From Rhynchonema sp. JSB1_4 (taxonomy: Eukaryota > Nematoda > Chromadorea > Monhysterida > Xyalidae): DNA of 64,000 bases. Below, one piece after another: positions 50,030 to 62,680 of the stretch. A model generated the notes under the pieces. That model saw only the letters and a list, made by a program, of their open reading frames with translations. It ran no database searches and had not been told where the DNA came from. Location: positions 1 to 64,000 of the forward strand of contig JASAMV010000132.1 of assembly GCA_030248065.1 (NCBI GenBank), given 5' to 3'. Positions within the stretch are counted from its first letter, which is position 1, and each line of letters opens with the position of its first letter. A program made the position numbers and the translations under genes.

Positions 50030-53000
50030 CTACACAAATGCCGGTTCGACATCCGAATCATCCGAATCCTGTTGGCGGTTCGGCGGTTTTGATCGGTCGT
50101 GGTCGATCTCCAGACTGTCCTCGGGGTCCTCAGTCCGCATCTGGAGGTTCTTGTAGCCGAAACTGACCCTTTGCCCGTCGGCGGTCTGCGAGTGGTTGAA
50201 CGCGCCACCGCCGGCGGTTCGACGGACACCGGCGGTCAACCAGCGACCGAGACCGGCGCATCGGCCGGGCGTCTGATCGATTAGACGCCCGCCGGACGAA
50301 GTGGACCGACTTCGGCATCCATTGCCGGCGTACAGATACCAGGACACCGCGGCGATGCCGGCGGCCATGAATAAGAACGAAATGAACAACGCCGTTTGCG
50401 AACCGCGGTGATGTTTCACTCGATTGTAGATGGCCTCGAACGCGCCGCACACGAAATCGTCCGCCTCGACCACCGTAATCGGACGATTGGCCAGACTCGC
50501 TGGCGTGTGACAGCTGAACAAATGCGCAGATGTTTGTTGTGTTGATAACTTTTACGCTGGTCAAAACTGGGCCCAACTCCATTGTAGATTGAACGCAAAT
50601 TTGTCGACCGCCGAGCCGAGTGTCAACCGCGAACAAATTCATGCGGCCCGCTTATCACTTGCTTGACTTGAGTGAGAATATTAATGTCAAAACGGATAGC
50701 GATGTTAAACGCCGGCATACTGTGATCCCGTGAAACACTAACGCATATATTGTATAACTGCAGAATCTTGGTATGTCGACAATTGTAAATTGTGCAGCGT
50801 GTTTTTGGCTACCCGTTTCGACCCGCTCTCGCAAACAGGCTGTGCACCAGGTCATCGTCAGTGCAGATGCACCTGTGAACTCTGAACCGCCACACCAAAC
50901 GTATGCTCCCGGAAGGACTCGAACCTCCGACCTCCCAGCCACAAGGCCTGGACAGCCAGTTGCTCTACCAACTGAGCTACGGGAACACGGTCTGGCTGCG
51001 GCTCAAAGTTGCACTTATACCCATGCAACCGTGCAGACACACTCTGCTTTGCACGCCACACGCTACGCATTGCGCTGGCTAGCAGACTTCCAGTCCACAC
51101 ACCAGATTGCCACGTGCCTACCAGGAAACGAGTTGGTTTCACGTTCGTAAGTTTGGTATAAGTTGTGCTCAATCCACCAACTTTGGCGGTGTGTGCCCAA
51201 ACAACAGCGTAAAATTCTCGCTATTCATCCATTTCAGTCGACAGTCGCATTTCCACGGATTTCCGGCCAATTTCAAATTGTCGATTTCGTCGAACGGCAG
51301 ATTTGAGCCGGTCCACGAGCTCAGATTGTTGGCCTGAATCACGAAAAAATGGAAAATTTATACTCAATTGACGAGAAAACACATGCTCGAAAAATGAAGA
51401 TGAACAAACCTGAAAATCGATAGTGTGTACCCGATTAGCAAAATGCGGCCTGGTGCCAAACGCAATCGGATCGATGTAGTACAGCTCGGCATTGTCCGAA
51501 ACGCGCAAAGTCTGAATTTCAAAAAAATTTTAAAATTATTTTGCAAAAAAACATATATTTATCCAACTTTCAGTTTGTTGAGTCCGTAGAAAGCGTTCTC
51601 CTCGACGCCCCACAGGTAGTCCATATTTGTGATCAGCAGCGTGTCCAAACTTGGAGTATCACGGAAAGAGTTGTCGCCGATTTCCTTGAAAAATCAGGGA
51701 TTTGAAATTTATTTTTGGACAGGTACTTTCTATTTCCCAGTTTCTTGAACTCGTGGGAAACTCTTGCGCGCGCAGGAGAAAATTCTTATGACATGGTTTT
51801 TCACATGGATCTTGTGTGTTATCGCCCATCGATATATAAAACTATATGCCCATCGATATATGCCCTATATGCCCTATATGCCCAGTGATATAAAACTAGA
51901 ACAAACATCATTATTTTGTTTCCCTGATTTTCAAGTTAACCTCACCTGAATTGGATTGTAACTGATGTCTAGTGATTTCAGCTTGTGCAGTCCAGCCAAT
52001 GATGGCACCACGTGGAATGCGTTGTCCTTGATGGTCAGGGAGCGAAGGTTGCTGCAATGGCCGGATTGTATATTCGCTTGTTTTCATATTTTGTCCAAGA
52101 GCTCTTGTTCGTGCTTAGAGTTATATCTGACACCTCCTACACTAAACTTTCATAATTGTTGTCATTATTCCCGATTCTGCGAAAGACTTAAGTTGGGCCC
52201 CATTTAGTTGGGCTCATTCTCAGGCTTCGATAGAAAGTCGGCCCGAATCTCCCACAGGACTGAATTTTTTAGTTTCCGAGACAAGAACCGTTGTTCAACA
52301 TTGTCCAGTCCAACACTAATGACGAACGTTGAAAACCGCAGCATTCGTGACCACAACAAAAAAGGGAAGAAAGGAAGGGAGAAAGAAAAAGGAACAACGC
52401 CCCCCCCCCCCCCCCCCAACCCAAAGAAAACAAATGCCAACGAAACATTAGACTTCAACCTTAATCCATTGAGCATTTGTGGCCCGATATATGACAGGTT
52501 ACACGAATCGAGTTTGAGGATTTCGAGTCGATGCAAACCGGCGAACCAATTGGCAGCCATGTTGCCCGTTCCCAACGGCACACGACGAAGGGTCAACTTT
52601 AAGAATTTAGCAAAAGTTTATTGTAGTTTTTTTTTGTTGAATGCGGAGCGATCACTCTGGGTGGTATTCACGAAAGAGTGGAGTGGAGAGTTGAGTGGAG
52701 TTGTGGAAACCCCAGTTTGGTTGGGAGGTGTGGCGTCTCCAATATTTTTGCATAGCAAAATGGAACGCGATCGTTCCACTCAACTTTCCACTCAACTCTC
52801 CGCTCCACCGTTTCGTGAATATCAGCCTCATCGAACTTGGTCTGACAACACCAGATCGAAAAACCATACAGCCATGCCACGAACCAAAAACCATATTGCG
52901 CAGTTGAACTTAGCCCGAACCGGACTAAGTTTTTTTGATTTTCGTTTCAATGTAAAAATGTAACAAACTGCTAAAACCATCACTCAAACCTCAGCCAGCG

Positions 53001-54042
53001 CGGTGAGATGGTCGAAAATTTTCGGCGTCATATTTCGCGCCGGATTTCCATCCAGTCGCAGCACCTGAGATAATTTTTATCAATGCATAAATTTCCACAA
53101 TTACATAAAAATTAATTAAAAACAACCCCGCACCCGCAAATTCTGTCCCAAATCGGAGTGGAAAATATTTTCGAACGATTGTAGATTGTTGTTCGACAGG
53201 TCCAGTTCTTGCAGATGGGTCATTCCTTTGAACGCGTCCGGGTGAATGTAGGCAATTCGATTGTGCGATAGGTCCAGGCGATTCAGACTGTGGTGTTGGT
53301 TGGGAAGTAGTTCGTTCTGGAATAAATTCACAGTTTGAATATGTTGAAAATTTTTAAATTTATCACAACATTTAAAAATGTTGTGGACTTTCTTTGAAGG
53401 TGGATCAAAAGGCAGCACGGGCTTTTGCTAACGCTGTCAACGCCACTGCCTGTGTCTCGTGCAAACGCAGCAGGCTGTTGTAGTCAACGCACCGGTGAAT
53501 CCAGGCGTGTTACAACAACACTATACTCATGTTCATATCGCGCTCATTTAGGGTTGCTGTCGTCACGCTACTATTGTACGCACCCCATTCCTGTTGTGTG
53601 GCACAGCAGAAGCATAGACTGGGCAGCAGCGATCGCACGAATCACCGACAGTTGCGTTGACTACAATAGTAGTATTGGCGAAAGAATGGCACGAAACCAT
53701 ACTATAAAGCGATGATGATCCCATTTGACACCAAAAATTCTTATAAAAATTAAATGCAACGCACATCAAACACGGCTTCGATCTTGTTGCCGCGCATCCT
53801 CAACTGTTTCGTCTGGAACGTGTCACCAATCACCGGCAGCACATTACCGTAACCCAACTGTTCCCCATTGCAGTCAATGATGCCCTGTTTTCGGTCACAC
53901 GTACAGGGTATCCCGGAAAGTTGTTCCCGACAAACATGCAGTAGCTTGTGCGTGTCGCGGTCCTCTTGTGCGGTACTCTCGTGATGCGCAGGTTTGGGCT
54001 TGGGCTTCGGCTTTGAGGGTTCAGCTGAAGCTGAATGGTGTC
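50030..54042 (-). CDS. Single-pass leucine-rich-repeat transmembrane receptor, nine exons, 5' partial
   Basis: Type I membrane LRR protein. Exons (minus): 54042-53765, 53316-53134, 53064-52990, 52596-52460, 52051-51946, 51684-51568, 51511-51410, 51333-51182, 50513-50030; all joins keep phase, about 544 aa. The first visible exon holds an LRRNT cap (GIPCTCDRKQGIIDC) after a Lys-Pro stretch. About nine LRRs follow, e.g. LNRLDLSHNRI, LQELDLSNNNL, LEILKLDSCNL, LRSLTIKDNAF. The LRRCT cap is split by an intron: NPWKCDCRLKW in exon 8, and a Cys that joins CHTPASL to ADDFVC in exon 9. Exon 9 continues with the membrane helix (ALFISFLFMAAGIAAVSWYL) and an acidic cytoplasmic tail ending PAFV. The first visible exon starts in phase needing one base, so a signal-peptide exon must lie further upstream, beyond the foldback element at 54074. 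Ligand unknown. Confidence 0.88.
50895..51099 (-). mobile_element. tRNA-derived SINE, fuller copy, in an LRR-gene intron
   Basis: Same 5' leader as the 17.7-kb copy. The tRNA-like part (50986-50904) has a pairing 7-bp acceptor stem (GTTCCCG/CGGGAGC), a D-arm GCTC...GAGC and a T-arm GGAGGTTCGAGTCC with B-box. The region between D- and T-arms is about 10 nt too long and has no proper anticodon stem, so it is tRNA-like, not a working tRNA. It lies in the intron between LRR exons 8 and 9, same strand as the gene. Confidence 0.72.
52659..52827. mobile_element. Short Harbinger-like MITE in LRR-gene intron 3
   Basis: 169 bp, GGGTGGTATTCACGAAAGAG to CGTTTCGTGAATATCAGCC; inner arms pair through GAGTTGAGTGGA. 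Target duplication is imperfect (TCT/TCA). Confidence 0.65.
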
Positions 54043-54073
54043 CTGCTCAGGAGGATATGCATCTACATCATAC

Positions 54074-55914
54074 ATGTTGAATTAGCGACTCGGTCGGGGC
54101 GTGCGAAGTGCAGCCCTTCAAATGAGGCGTGCGAAAGACAAATTGCGTCAAATGAGGCGTCGCGACAGTGAGCGTGCGAAGCATCCGACAAAATGAGGCG
54201 TCGCGTACAGTGAGGCGTGCGAAAGCAAACTGCGTCAAATGAGGCGTGCGCGTCAGTGAGGCGTGCCAAGTCACTGCGGCGTGCCAAAGTCGCCAAGATG
54301 AGCGTGCGAAGCAACGCACCAATAAGGCGTGCGCGTCAGTGAGGCGTGCGAAAGCATCCGCGCAAATGAGCGTGCGAAGCATCAGCGTCAGATGAGGCGC
54401 GCGAGACACCCACGTCAGATGAGGCGTACGAAAGACTCCCGCCAAATGAGGCGTGCGAAGCACATCCACTTCAATGAGGCGTGCGAAGACACACCCACTT
54501 CAAATGAGGCGTGCGAAAGCACCCCACTTCAAATGAGGCGTCCAAGTTCAGTCGTGTATTATGTCCACTCATCTGCAGTGGCTTGTACCATGCTGATATA
54601 TGATGCGGCGTCCAGTCGTTTAGAATGAGGCGTGCGAAGTACATCGGACGTCAAAGAGCGTGCGAAGTTCGGATTTTCGAACTCGCTTGTAAAGCTCGTA
54701 GAGCGATTCTGAAATCGTTCTGGAATCGATTCTTTTTCGTGGTTTATCTTTTTTAATTAATTGAAGTCCTTAATTGATTCGGAATTTAATTCGAATCAAA
54801 AAATCACCGATCGATCGATCACCGCCGATCCGGATCAGCGACCGTTGCTTGCCGTGCTGCTCTTATATATGCATTTGGCGAAACATTTCTGCCCGTCAGT
54901 GCACTAGTGTGTTGGCGACTTTTAGAGTGAAAATCCTCGATTGGGCTGTAGGATACCGTCCAAAACTTGCTATGAACATAAAGAACAACATATATTGGCC
55001 TGCGAAATATACATGCGGCGCGCAATGTACAGTGGGACAAAAACGACAACAGTATGCGACGTAACATTTGTTTTGTGCCTCGCACGCCTCAATGTACATT
55101 GTACGCTTCAACTCGCATGTTTATGGACGTTCACGAGATGTTTACTGTGTTCTGACAACTATCGAACTTCAGCAGACTAAAATCCTCCAATACACTAGTG
55201 CACTGACGGGCAAAAATGTTTCGCCAAATGCATATATAAGAGCAGCACCGCAAGCAACGGTTACTGATCCGGATCGCGTACCGATCGATCGGTGATTTCT
55301 TGATTCTGAATTAAATTCCGGAATCAATTAAGGACTTCAATTAATTAAAAAAGTATAAAGCCACGCAAAAATGAATCGATTCCAGAACTGATTTCAGAAA
55401 CGCTCTGCAGCCTTTATAAGCGAGTTCCAAATCCGAACTTCGCACGCCTCATTTGACGTCCATACTTCCACGCCTCATTCTAAGCGTACTTGGACGCCCA
55501 TCATAATCAGCATGGTACAAGCCACTCAATGTCAGTGGTACAAATACACACTAACTTGGCACGCCCATTAAGATGTGTCTTTCGCACGCCTCATTTGGCG
55601 TCGATGTCTTCGACGCCTCACTACTGGGTGTCCTCGCGCGCCTCACTACTCATGTCTTTCGCACGCCTCACTACCCACGCCTCATTTTGTGTCGATTGTC
55701 TTTCGCACGCCTCATCTTGGCTATTTTCACCCCATGACTTGCACGCCTCACACCCACCCTCATCGCCTTTGTCTTTCCACGCCCACTCCCACCCTCATTT
55801 TTTCATTTCTTTCGCACCCCATTGACGCCACGCCTCTTTACCATTTTTTTTCCACCCTCATAGCTACTCCACGCCCCAACCAGCACCTAAGCTAACCAGT
55901 CACTAATTCAACAT
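54074..55914. mobile_element. Foldback transposon with tandem-repeat arms
   Basis: Two arms of about 0.85 and 0.73 kb in inverse orientation around a 260-bp spacer. Outer ends are ATGTTGAATTAGCGACT and complement. Outer arm halves are arrays of about 20-30-bp units based on AATGAGGCGTGCGAAAG (left) and its complement CTTTCGCACGCCTCATT (right). Inner halves are unique and about 90% matched (TATATATGCATTTGGCGAAA; CACCGATCGATCG). This is the architecture of foldback elements. No transposase ORF is visible. The left end lies 32 bp from an LRR-gene splice acceptor. Confidence 0.8.
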
Positions 55915-56192
55915 ATGACCACACAGCTAGAAGTGATATTTTTGATGAGTTCCGATGATGACCTGGCGCACCGACTGCGTGCGATGAATTTCTGTACGGC
56001 TTTCCGTATCAATGATTAGACCTAATGTATACTGTATCTCGACAATGGAACTTGTGTTCGGAATCTTCACTTCTGCACACTGACGACGATCTTGGTGAAT
56101 CCCACCCGTGGGAGCTGAACAGAATCGCTTCAAAAGTCACAACAAAAGCTATGTATGTTTTTGATCATCCAAATATTCATCAAGCCACCTTC

Positions 56193-59100
56193 TCAGCTCA
56201 ATAGTTCAGAATGAGAGGCCATTTCAAGTCTGACTTGTATACATGACCAAGTAAAATTGATTTTTTTAAACACCAAACCTTTTCCACTTTTCCGCTTGTA
56301 CTCGCACAAAACGGGCAGTTTCCACGAGCAAGGCACGTCAAGCACTTTGCCAAACCAGCCCCCATGTTCCTTATCCTTGTTCGACGATAAGAACGCGCAG
56401 TGCTCGAGGCCCTCGTAGTCATTTGGGTTTTTCACCTCTGAATTCACGGCGTGCACCGCCCAACTCTCGTAGTTGGCCAAACGCTCCACTTTGCCGTCCG
56501 CCAGAATCCAGTACCTGAAATTAGACGTGTGTATGTCAATCGTGGTGGACTATTGGGCCACCCTGTAATTGTAATGCATGTATTGTAACACATAATGTCG
56601 CAGTTTGCCGCCCTTTGGCTTCTCGTTCGATTAAGGCTCAGGCTTACACAGTGTTGAGTAAAGACTATGTAGAGGTTGAATTTTTTTAAGCCAGCGAAAA
56701 CGTTTTTGTTTGGAGATGTATAGAAGTGTTCGACTGATTGTTATGGGTGCACGGTGGCCGGGCAATTGAGCAAAGCACATTTGAGGAAGACCACTTTGAG
56801 CAAGAAAATAGGACAAAGCCAAAAGCGAGAGCTCTTATTTTGTTCCAATGGCTTAGGTTTGGACTGTCTTTGGTATCAGGCTTAGGCTTGGGCCTATTTG
56901 CTTTTAGGTTCTGCTCTTTAGGCCTCTGCTCTTTTTTCACTTGCTCAACGTGGTCTTGCTCAAACGTGCTTTGCTCAAGTGTCCGTCGAGGCAGCAACCT
57001 GCCTTTGTCCTGCCGTGGCATGATAATGACCAGAAGGTGCTGTCGTACATTAACCACTGGTCTCCACCGCGTGCCTTTAGTGTCACATTAATTGACATGC
57101 AGTAAGTAACCACTTTTCGGTCACCCTGTAAAAGCACTAACCAGCACTTGTCCGGTTCACATTCATCATCGTAATCCTCATACGAACTCTCGTGTTGTCG
57201 CAGCCCGACCCACGTGGCGAACCAAATTGGCGCGTGCGAAACGGGATGCACACCGGACAGTTCCTGGAACGAAAGCGGGTTATTCGTCTTAGAGCGCACA
57301 AGACTGACGATGACCTAACACACCTACCGTCTGTCAAACACGGCTTGTTGCCCCATATTTACAAAGAAATATTTCGGTTCATGATCAACCCTGGTAGACT
57401 AAGATCGATATATGTATGTACATGTATGGGTGCCGCTGGATATCGTTTCGCACTGACGATGCACTGGTGCACCAGCCAGTTCGAACGCAAGTGGCCGAAA
57501 TAGCGTTGCAGACGACGTAAGGTGCCCAGCCCACTTAGGTTTGATATGATGAAACACACATTCTTCAAACATTCAATAGATCATCAATATGTTTCACATC
57601 TTGTTGAGAAATCCTACAAATCACGCAAATCCTGAAAAAATATTTTCCATCACACATAAGCGGATCCTGGTGAACAACCACCTTAACAAGTGAATTCAGT
57701 ATTCGTTTGTTTCTGGCCAGGCTATCGGCTTTGAGCAAGTGGCCCCTTTCAGCTCCAGGTATCTGCATCGCCTCACACTCCTCTATGGCGGCGTCAAAAT
57801 CCATTTGTTTTCGCTTGAACAACACACACGAATCGCCGAAGACGCCCGCGCGAATTGACTTGTCCTTTTCACCAAATGACTCGCAATCTTGCGCAAACTG
57901 ATCATTGCTCGATGTCGTATCTGGAATGCGAGAGACAAAGTATGTATTTAGATTTCATTTAATTTCATACGTTGATCTCTGGTTATTAGTCACCCGCTTT
58001 TGAGCGTGTGTTTTTGTTGTGCACGGGGAACAGAGCTTGGCAGAATTTACGAAAGCTCCCTGATGCGTGTAGCAAAGCTGTTGATTTCTGCAACCCTTTT
58101 GCAGCCAACAAGCAGGAAAATAAAATTTTGTTTTTTTTGCAATGCAAGTTAGTATCATTCAGCGCGTTTGTTCACAAACACGCAAATCGCCTCGATGAAG
58201 CAGTTTTTTATTTCTTCACGCTGGATAGGTCTTTTCAAACCCAAGGAAGTAAATAAATGCCCAAGCACACAGAACAGAAAAGCAAAATTGAGGTGGAAAA
58301 GCAAGCACAGCGAGACAGCACACACAAGAATAGCGCAAACTTATGTGCGATAACCAAATCCTTTCACCGGGGTAACCCAATGGGCAAAACGAACCCCCAT
58401 AATCTTCTTCATTTTCATCTAAATCCTCATCAGTGTCATAAGTTCCGTCTTCCAGCTCTGACCCATCGGAATCTTCTGGAAACAAAAAAGGCACACCTAC
58501 AAATGTCACCGAAAGCAAAAATCCGGCAAGTGCGTGTGTGTGTGTGTTTGATGTTTCACGCACCAGTGCTATCTTCCGTGCCGCTGTCTTCTGGCGCGTA
58601 TTCGCACAAAAACGGCTGTTCGATGGAACAGGGGTAGTCGCCAATCAGGCCGAACCGATGTGTCTCCTGGGCACTGATAACGGCGCAATCTTCATTTCCG
58701 TCCCAATTGTTCGGCTGAACATTGTTGGCGGGCGGGGCGCCGATCCAGAATCCGAAATCCGGCGGGAACTTTTCAAATTTCTCGCCACCCACAATCCAGT
58801 ACCAGCATTTGTCGGGTTCGCAGTCTTGGCTGCGCTCGTATGAAGCTAGCTGACCGGGCTCAAACCTGTTCAGTTGTAGGGCGCCCACCCACAAAGTTGA
58901 CCAGTGGGCTTGACTTTCGCCGAAAATCACGGTGCCCTAGAAAATATAGATTTCAGGCGAATAATCCAGGCTTGATAGGCCTAATTCATTCAGGCTGACA
59001 AGGGGCCTATAATGTACTACCTCAACCAAATTCTTCAGAATTCGTTCGTTCTGCTTCCAATTGTCCGCTTTCAATAGCTGACCGGCTTTCGACCCGTGAA

Positions 59101-60127
59101 ATTGACCATCTATGCAAATATCGTTGGCGTCCCAGAATGCGGCTGATGTTTCATGGAAGACCACACATCGATCGCCGAACACACCCGATTTGATTGTTTC
59201 GGATGTCTGTCTTTCGCAATGGTCCACAAACTGCGAATTCGCAGTTCGGGCGAGGGACGCTGTGCAGAGGCGTTTTGAGGTTTGGGGCGCGGTCTCAAAC
59301 GCTCTTGACATTTATTGCGCTCGGTGCATTAGGAGTGGTACGGTGGAGGATAGCTCACATGCATGGTTTTTATTTGTCATTCTTTGTCAGTGCTAAAAGT
59401 GGCCGGGCAGGTGGTAGAAGAGCGTTGCGATTGAGATAAGTGTGCATAAATGCCTATACACGCATGAAGACAGAAACGAAAATGTTCGAGGTTCCGATTG
59501 TCTAAATCTTATGTTATTTTTCGTCAATTCGGAAAGCACGCAACCCACCTTTCATTTCCGAATAGTAGTTGTAGTAGGTCGCGTGATCCCCATAACACGG
59601 TTGGGTGTAGGCCTTGCCGGCCGATTTTTTGTTGGCCGAATTCAGATAACAGACACTCTTGCAGCCCCGCGGGCAGTAGTCAACGGACAGGCAGCCTTCC
59701 GTGGTTTCGCAATGGTGTTGACAGGACTCGAAATCAACGACTTCGGACGATGACAAGGTTTTGATGTTGCGATTTCTAATGCACGCCTTCACCACCGAGG
59801 TCCAGTTCTCCAGCTCGTTGCGCGGATCTGCTGATGTTTCACAAAATAGTGGTAAAATAATGGAGTATTGTTGGGCGTGACACGTCCCGTGAGCAAGTGT
59901 GTGTACGATGCGTTTTTGCTCGCACGCCTTGCAGCATCAGGCTGATGTGCACAATACAACAATGCATTGTTGTTAACCATGAGGGTGGAATAAGTCACGC
60001 CCCGTCCAGGAAAAAGGAAAATACATAACAAACCCGAGCCCTGCTTCGTCCTCTGCTTTTTGTAGAGCGAACGAGCGGCGACCGTAGAGAATAGAAGCAG
60101 ACAGATTATTAAATTCGGTCGAAGCAT
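56193..60127 (-). CDS. Secreted PAN/apple plus two C-type lectin domains, eight exons
   Basis: Secreted recognition protein, about 583 aa. Exons (minus): 60127-60034, 59830-59549, 59259-59021, 58936-58564, 58475-58395, 57920-57682, 57263-57142, 56514-56193; all phases agree. Exon 1 is a signal peptide (IICLLLFSTVAARS). Exon 2 is a Cys-rich PAN/apple-like domain (DFESCQHHCETTEGCLSVDY ... SVCYLN). Exons 3-4 form CTLD1 (FGDRCVVF, GQLLKAD, LWVGALQ, CEPDKCW, QPNNWDGNEDC, PFLCEY). Exon 5 is an Asp/Glu linker. Exons 6-8 form CTLD2 (FGDSCVLF, GHLLKAD, TWVGLRQ, CEPDKCW, PNDYEGLEHC, PVLCEY). The long-loop motifs are QPN and NPN and the WND triplet is replaced by D-x-P-C, so calcium-dependent sugar binding is doubtful. 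Splice positions are matched between CTLD1 and CTLD2, indicating internal duplication. A donor-like GTTTGG in exon 8 leaves the last 30 residues uncertain. Confidence 0.86.
56755..57005. mobile_element. Inverted-repeat element in a lectin-gene intron
   Basis: TTGAGCAAAGCACATTTGAG and GAAGACCACTTTGAGCAAG at left pair with complements CTTGCTCAACGTGGTCTTGC and CTCAAACGTGCTTTGCTCAA at right. Confidence 0.5.
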
Positions 60128-61400
60128 TATTCTGATTGGTACATATGTTGGCTGAAATTTTGTTTTTACAAATTACAAACATTACTAACATGAACAAGGA
60201 CTGAATTTGAAATCGAACTTGAGCCCACAGCCGTGAGCGGTTACATTATGTTACTGCGTGTGCACAAGTCAAAGAAAATCGTGGGTTGTGATATCACCAG
60301 CAACAATCTCTGATGAGATGACAAAATCGGTTGACAAATCATAATATTCAGAACACGTGTACATACATCCATGTACATACATAGGTACAGCATTATGTAT
60401 TACATGCCTACATCAAAATGCGCATGAGTCAGCTTCAAAGATGATCGCTTACGCATACGATTCTTTGTGGGCGCGTGTGTGTAGTCAAACACAACTTGGC
60501 CAGCTAGTATCAATATCAAATAATATAATATCAGCGAATAATACCACCACGGTCTGTGGTGAGGAAAGTTATGTTACTGGGTTGTTGATGCAAAACTCAT
60601 CAACACAACAATATTATAAATTCCATCGAAATTTGGTTGAATTTCAACGAAGTTGGATTAACCACTACGCGGTTGGACTTTTAGGATATGCGCAATGGAG
60701 AAATCATTCTGGTGTGCAGTACATCATATAGAAGATCCTGCGCAAAAGCAAGCTGTAATCAAGCAACAGCACTGTTCCAAACTGTGCATCAAGGGTGTAC
60801 CAACAATTTGATGACAATAACGCGGGGATGCTAACAGAACGTTGTCTCATTTCAATAAGCCTTGTACATCGAGTGATGACCCAAAAATTTTTTCACGTAC
60901 ACACCGTCATCGAGTTGAAGAACTTTTCAGTCACCTTGTGTAGCGCAGCCATAAAGGTGCAGGTGCGTTATCAGTTGACTTATGTATGTATGTTTAGGCG
61001 TTAGGTTCAGTGCATCTACAGATACATGTAGCATGTTTTCAAACACGGTTTTGTGTATCTGTTTATGGGTAATGTCAATCTTTTCATTGTTGTCGTTTTC
61101 AGCGTTATTTTGTCTCTCATCGGTGCTTATCAGTCGCTCCAAAAACGCACTATAATTTCGTTTGCAAGTACCCCACGTCACAACACAACGTTTTGAAAGA
61201 AAACAGGGTATTATAGATGCACAAAAAACAGGTTGTTTTGAGAACATCCGGTGTGGAATATAGGTACATAATCAGAGCACAACCAAAACGGAAAGTTGCA
61301 AGCTTTGATGTGTCAAGCGAAAGCAAGTAGAAAGTCATGAAATTGCTTTTATGATTTTTATGAAACATTCTGGTGCACAAGTACTCAAAAAAATATCAAT

Positions 61401-62680
61401 TCACCAACCAGTGGTTTCGTCGCTCTCGTAATCTTCGGCCCGCGATATTTCAAAAGTGTCTTCTGCATCAAGCTCACGGCTGCTGTCAGATTCCTTTTCG
61501 AATTCACACAGGACCGTGCGTCGAAAATCGCACGGCGCATCCAATAGATAACCTGCGCATCATGCAAGAGGCTGCAATCAAACAGAACACGACCATTGTT
61601 GACTTCTGTGTTGCCTCGCGCTCATTTATATCTGGAGCTGCTCTGTTTTGGAAGCGTTGGCGATTGGAATTGGCCTCAGCAACCCCAGTCATTGAATTGA
61701 AAACAATTGACTAAAATAGAGACGGCCTGAGATTGATCGCATTCTGTCTTGTGGATGCAAGTAACATAATCTACCGAAGTTTCGGCTTATATTCATGTCG
61801 TCAACACACATCGCCGGTGGTGGGGCGACGCAGCCCGCGCCGATGTCAGTCATATTTTCCTCGCACTCATTTAAGGTGACTTTGCTCTCTGGCAGAACTT
61901 TCAGCCAATTTATGATCATAATCGACTCACATATACTGTAGATTCAACATCAGCTCACCAAACATATTCGGATCGGAGCTCTTGCCAGACAGGAACGCGC
62001 AGTGTTCATTATCGTCGTGGTTATTGGGTTCCTGATAGCCGTTTCCCTTGTGCCAAAGGCCCTCGTTCGTCATCGGTTCGGATCGCCCTCCGTCAAGCAA
62101 CCATTTCCAGCACCTGTCTGGCTCGCAACCGGGGCCGTTGAGGTCTTGCTGCAGCCCAACCCAGATGCCTTGCCAGAGAAGATCGTGTGATTGTTTGTCC
62201 TGTTATACATGTGAAAATGGAGGGATTTTTTGCGTCACCTAGTATCAATTTTTGTATTGGCATAAAATGTGGTCGCAGACCAAAAAATCAACAAAAAAAT
62301 TATATCAACCTTACTGAGTCATCGGTTTGCGACACTCAAAGAATTTCAATTAACAGGCAGTTGGACCCTTCGACCGTCAACCTTATCCGTAAATTAGTTT
62401 CCCTGCTTCATGGGTCATGTAAACAGACAGACACGCTCGCCGTATGAAACCCGAGAGAAATGCCAAGGCGCCCCCTAAACTCTGAAACATAATACTGTCC
62501 TGTGAAAAGAAGCAAGCTCACCACAACGTCGAGATCATGAAGCAGCCTTTGATTTGCCGCCAAATTATCGGCTTTCAGCAGATGCCCCCGTTTGAATCCA
62601 TGATATTCCCTATCACATAGGTCCCTGGCCGCATCGAAACTCAACGGTTCGTGAAGATAAGTGACACAAGAAACACCCCC
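61401..62680 (-). CDS. C-type lectin domain protein, 3' three exons; 5' end unresolved
   Basis: CTLD protein paralogous to the gene just downstream on the same strand. Exons (minus): about 62680-62522, 62199-61959, 61552-61401 (stop). Exon A has SCVTYLHEPLSFDAARDLC and RGHLLKAD; exon B has IWVGLQQD, CEPDRCWKWLL and QEPNNHDDNEHCAFL; exon C has DAPCDFRRTVLCEF and then an acidic tail ending TTGW. The joins are phase 0 and phase 1, at the same positions as in the neighbour. This domain keeps the EPN triplet typical of mannose-type Ca2+ lectins, but the WND position reads LDAPC. Upstream of the first Cys the expected residues (G-V-F-G-D in the paralogues) are replaced by a run of G/C homopolymers, so the true acceptor and any signal peptide or PAN exon cannot be seen. 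Either the gene is broken there or the assembly is. Confidence 0.75.

Noticed and set aside
50130..50642. Overlapping minus-strand ORF of 170 codons
   Set aside because: Shadow frame of LRR exon 9, which has the LRRCT and membrane helix.
50815..50865. CTGACGA ... GGTC-GAAAC on the minus strand, hammerhead-like
   Set aside because: The cleavage triplet position and stem I do not form; probably only a shared repeat end.
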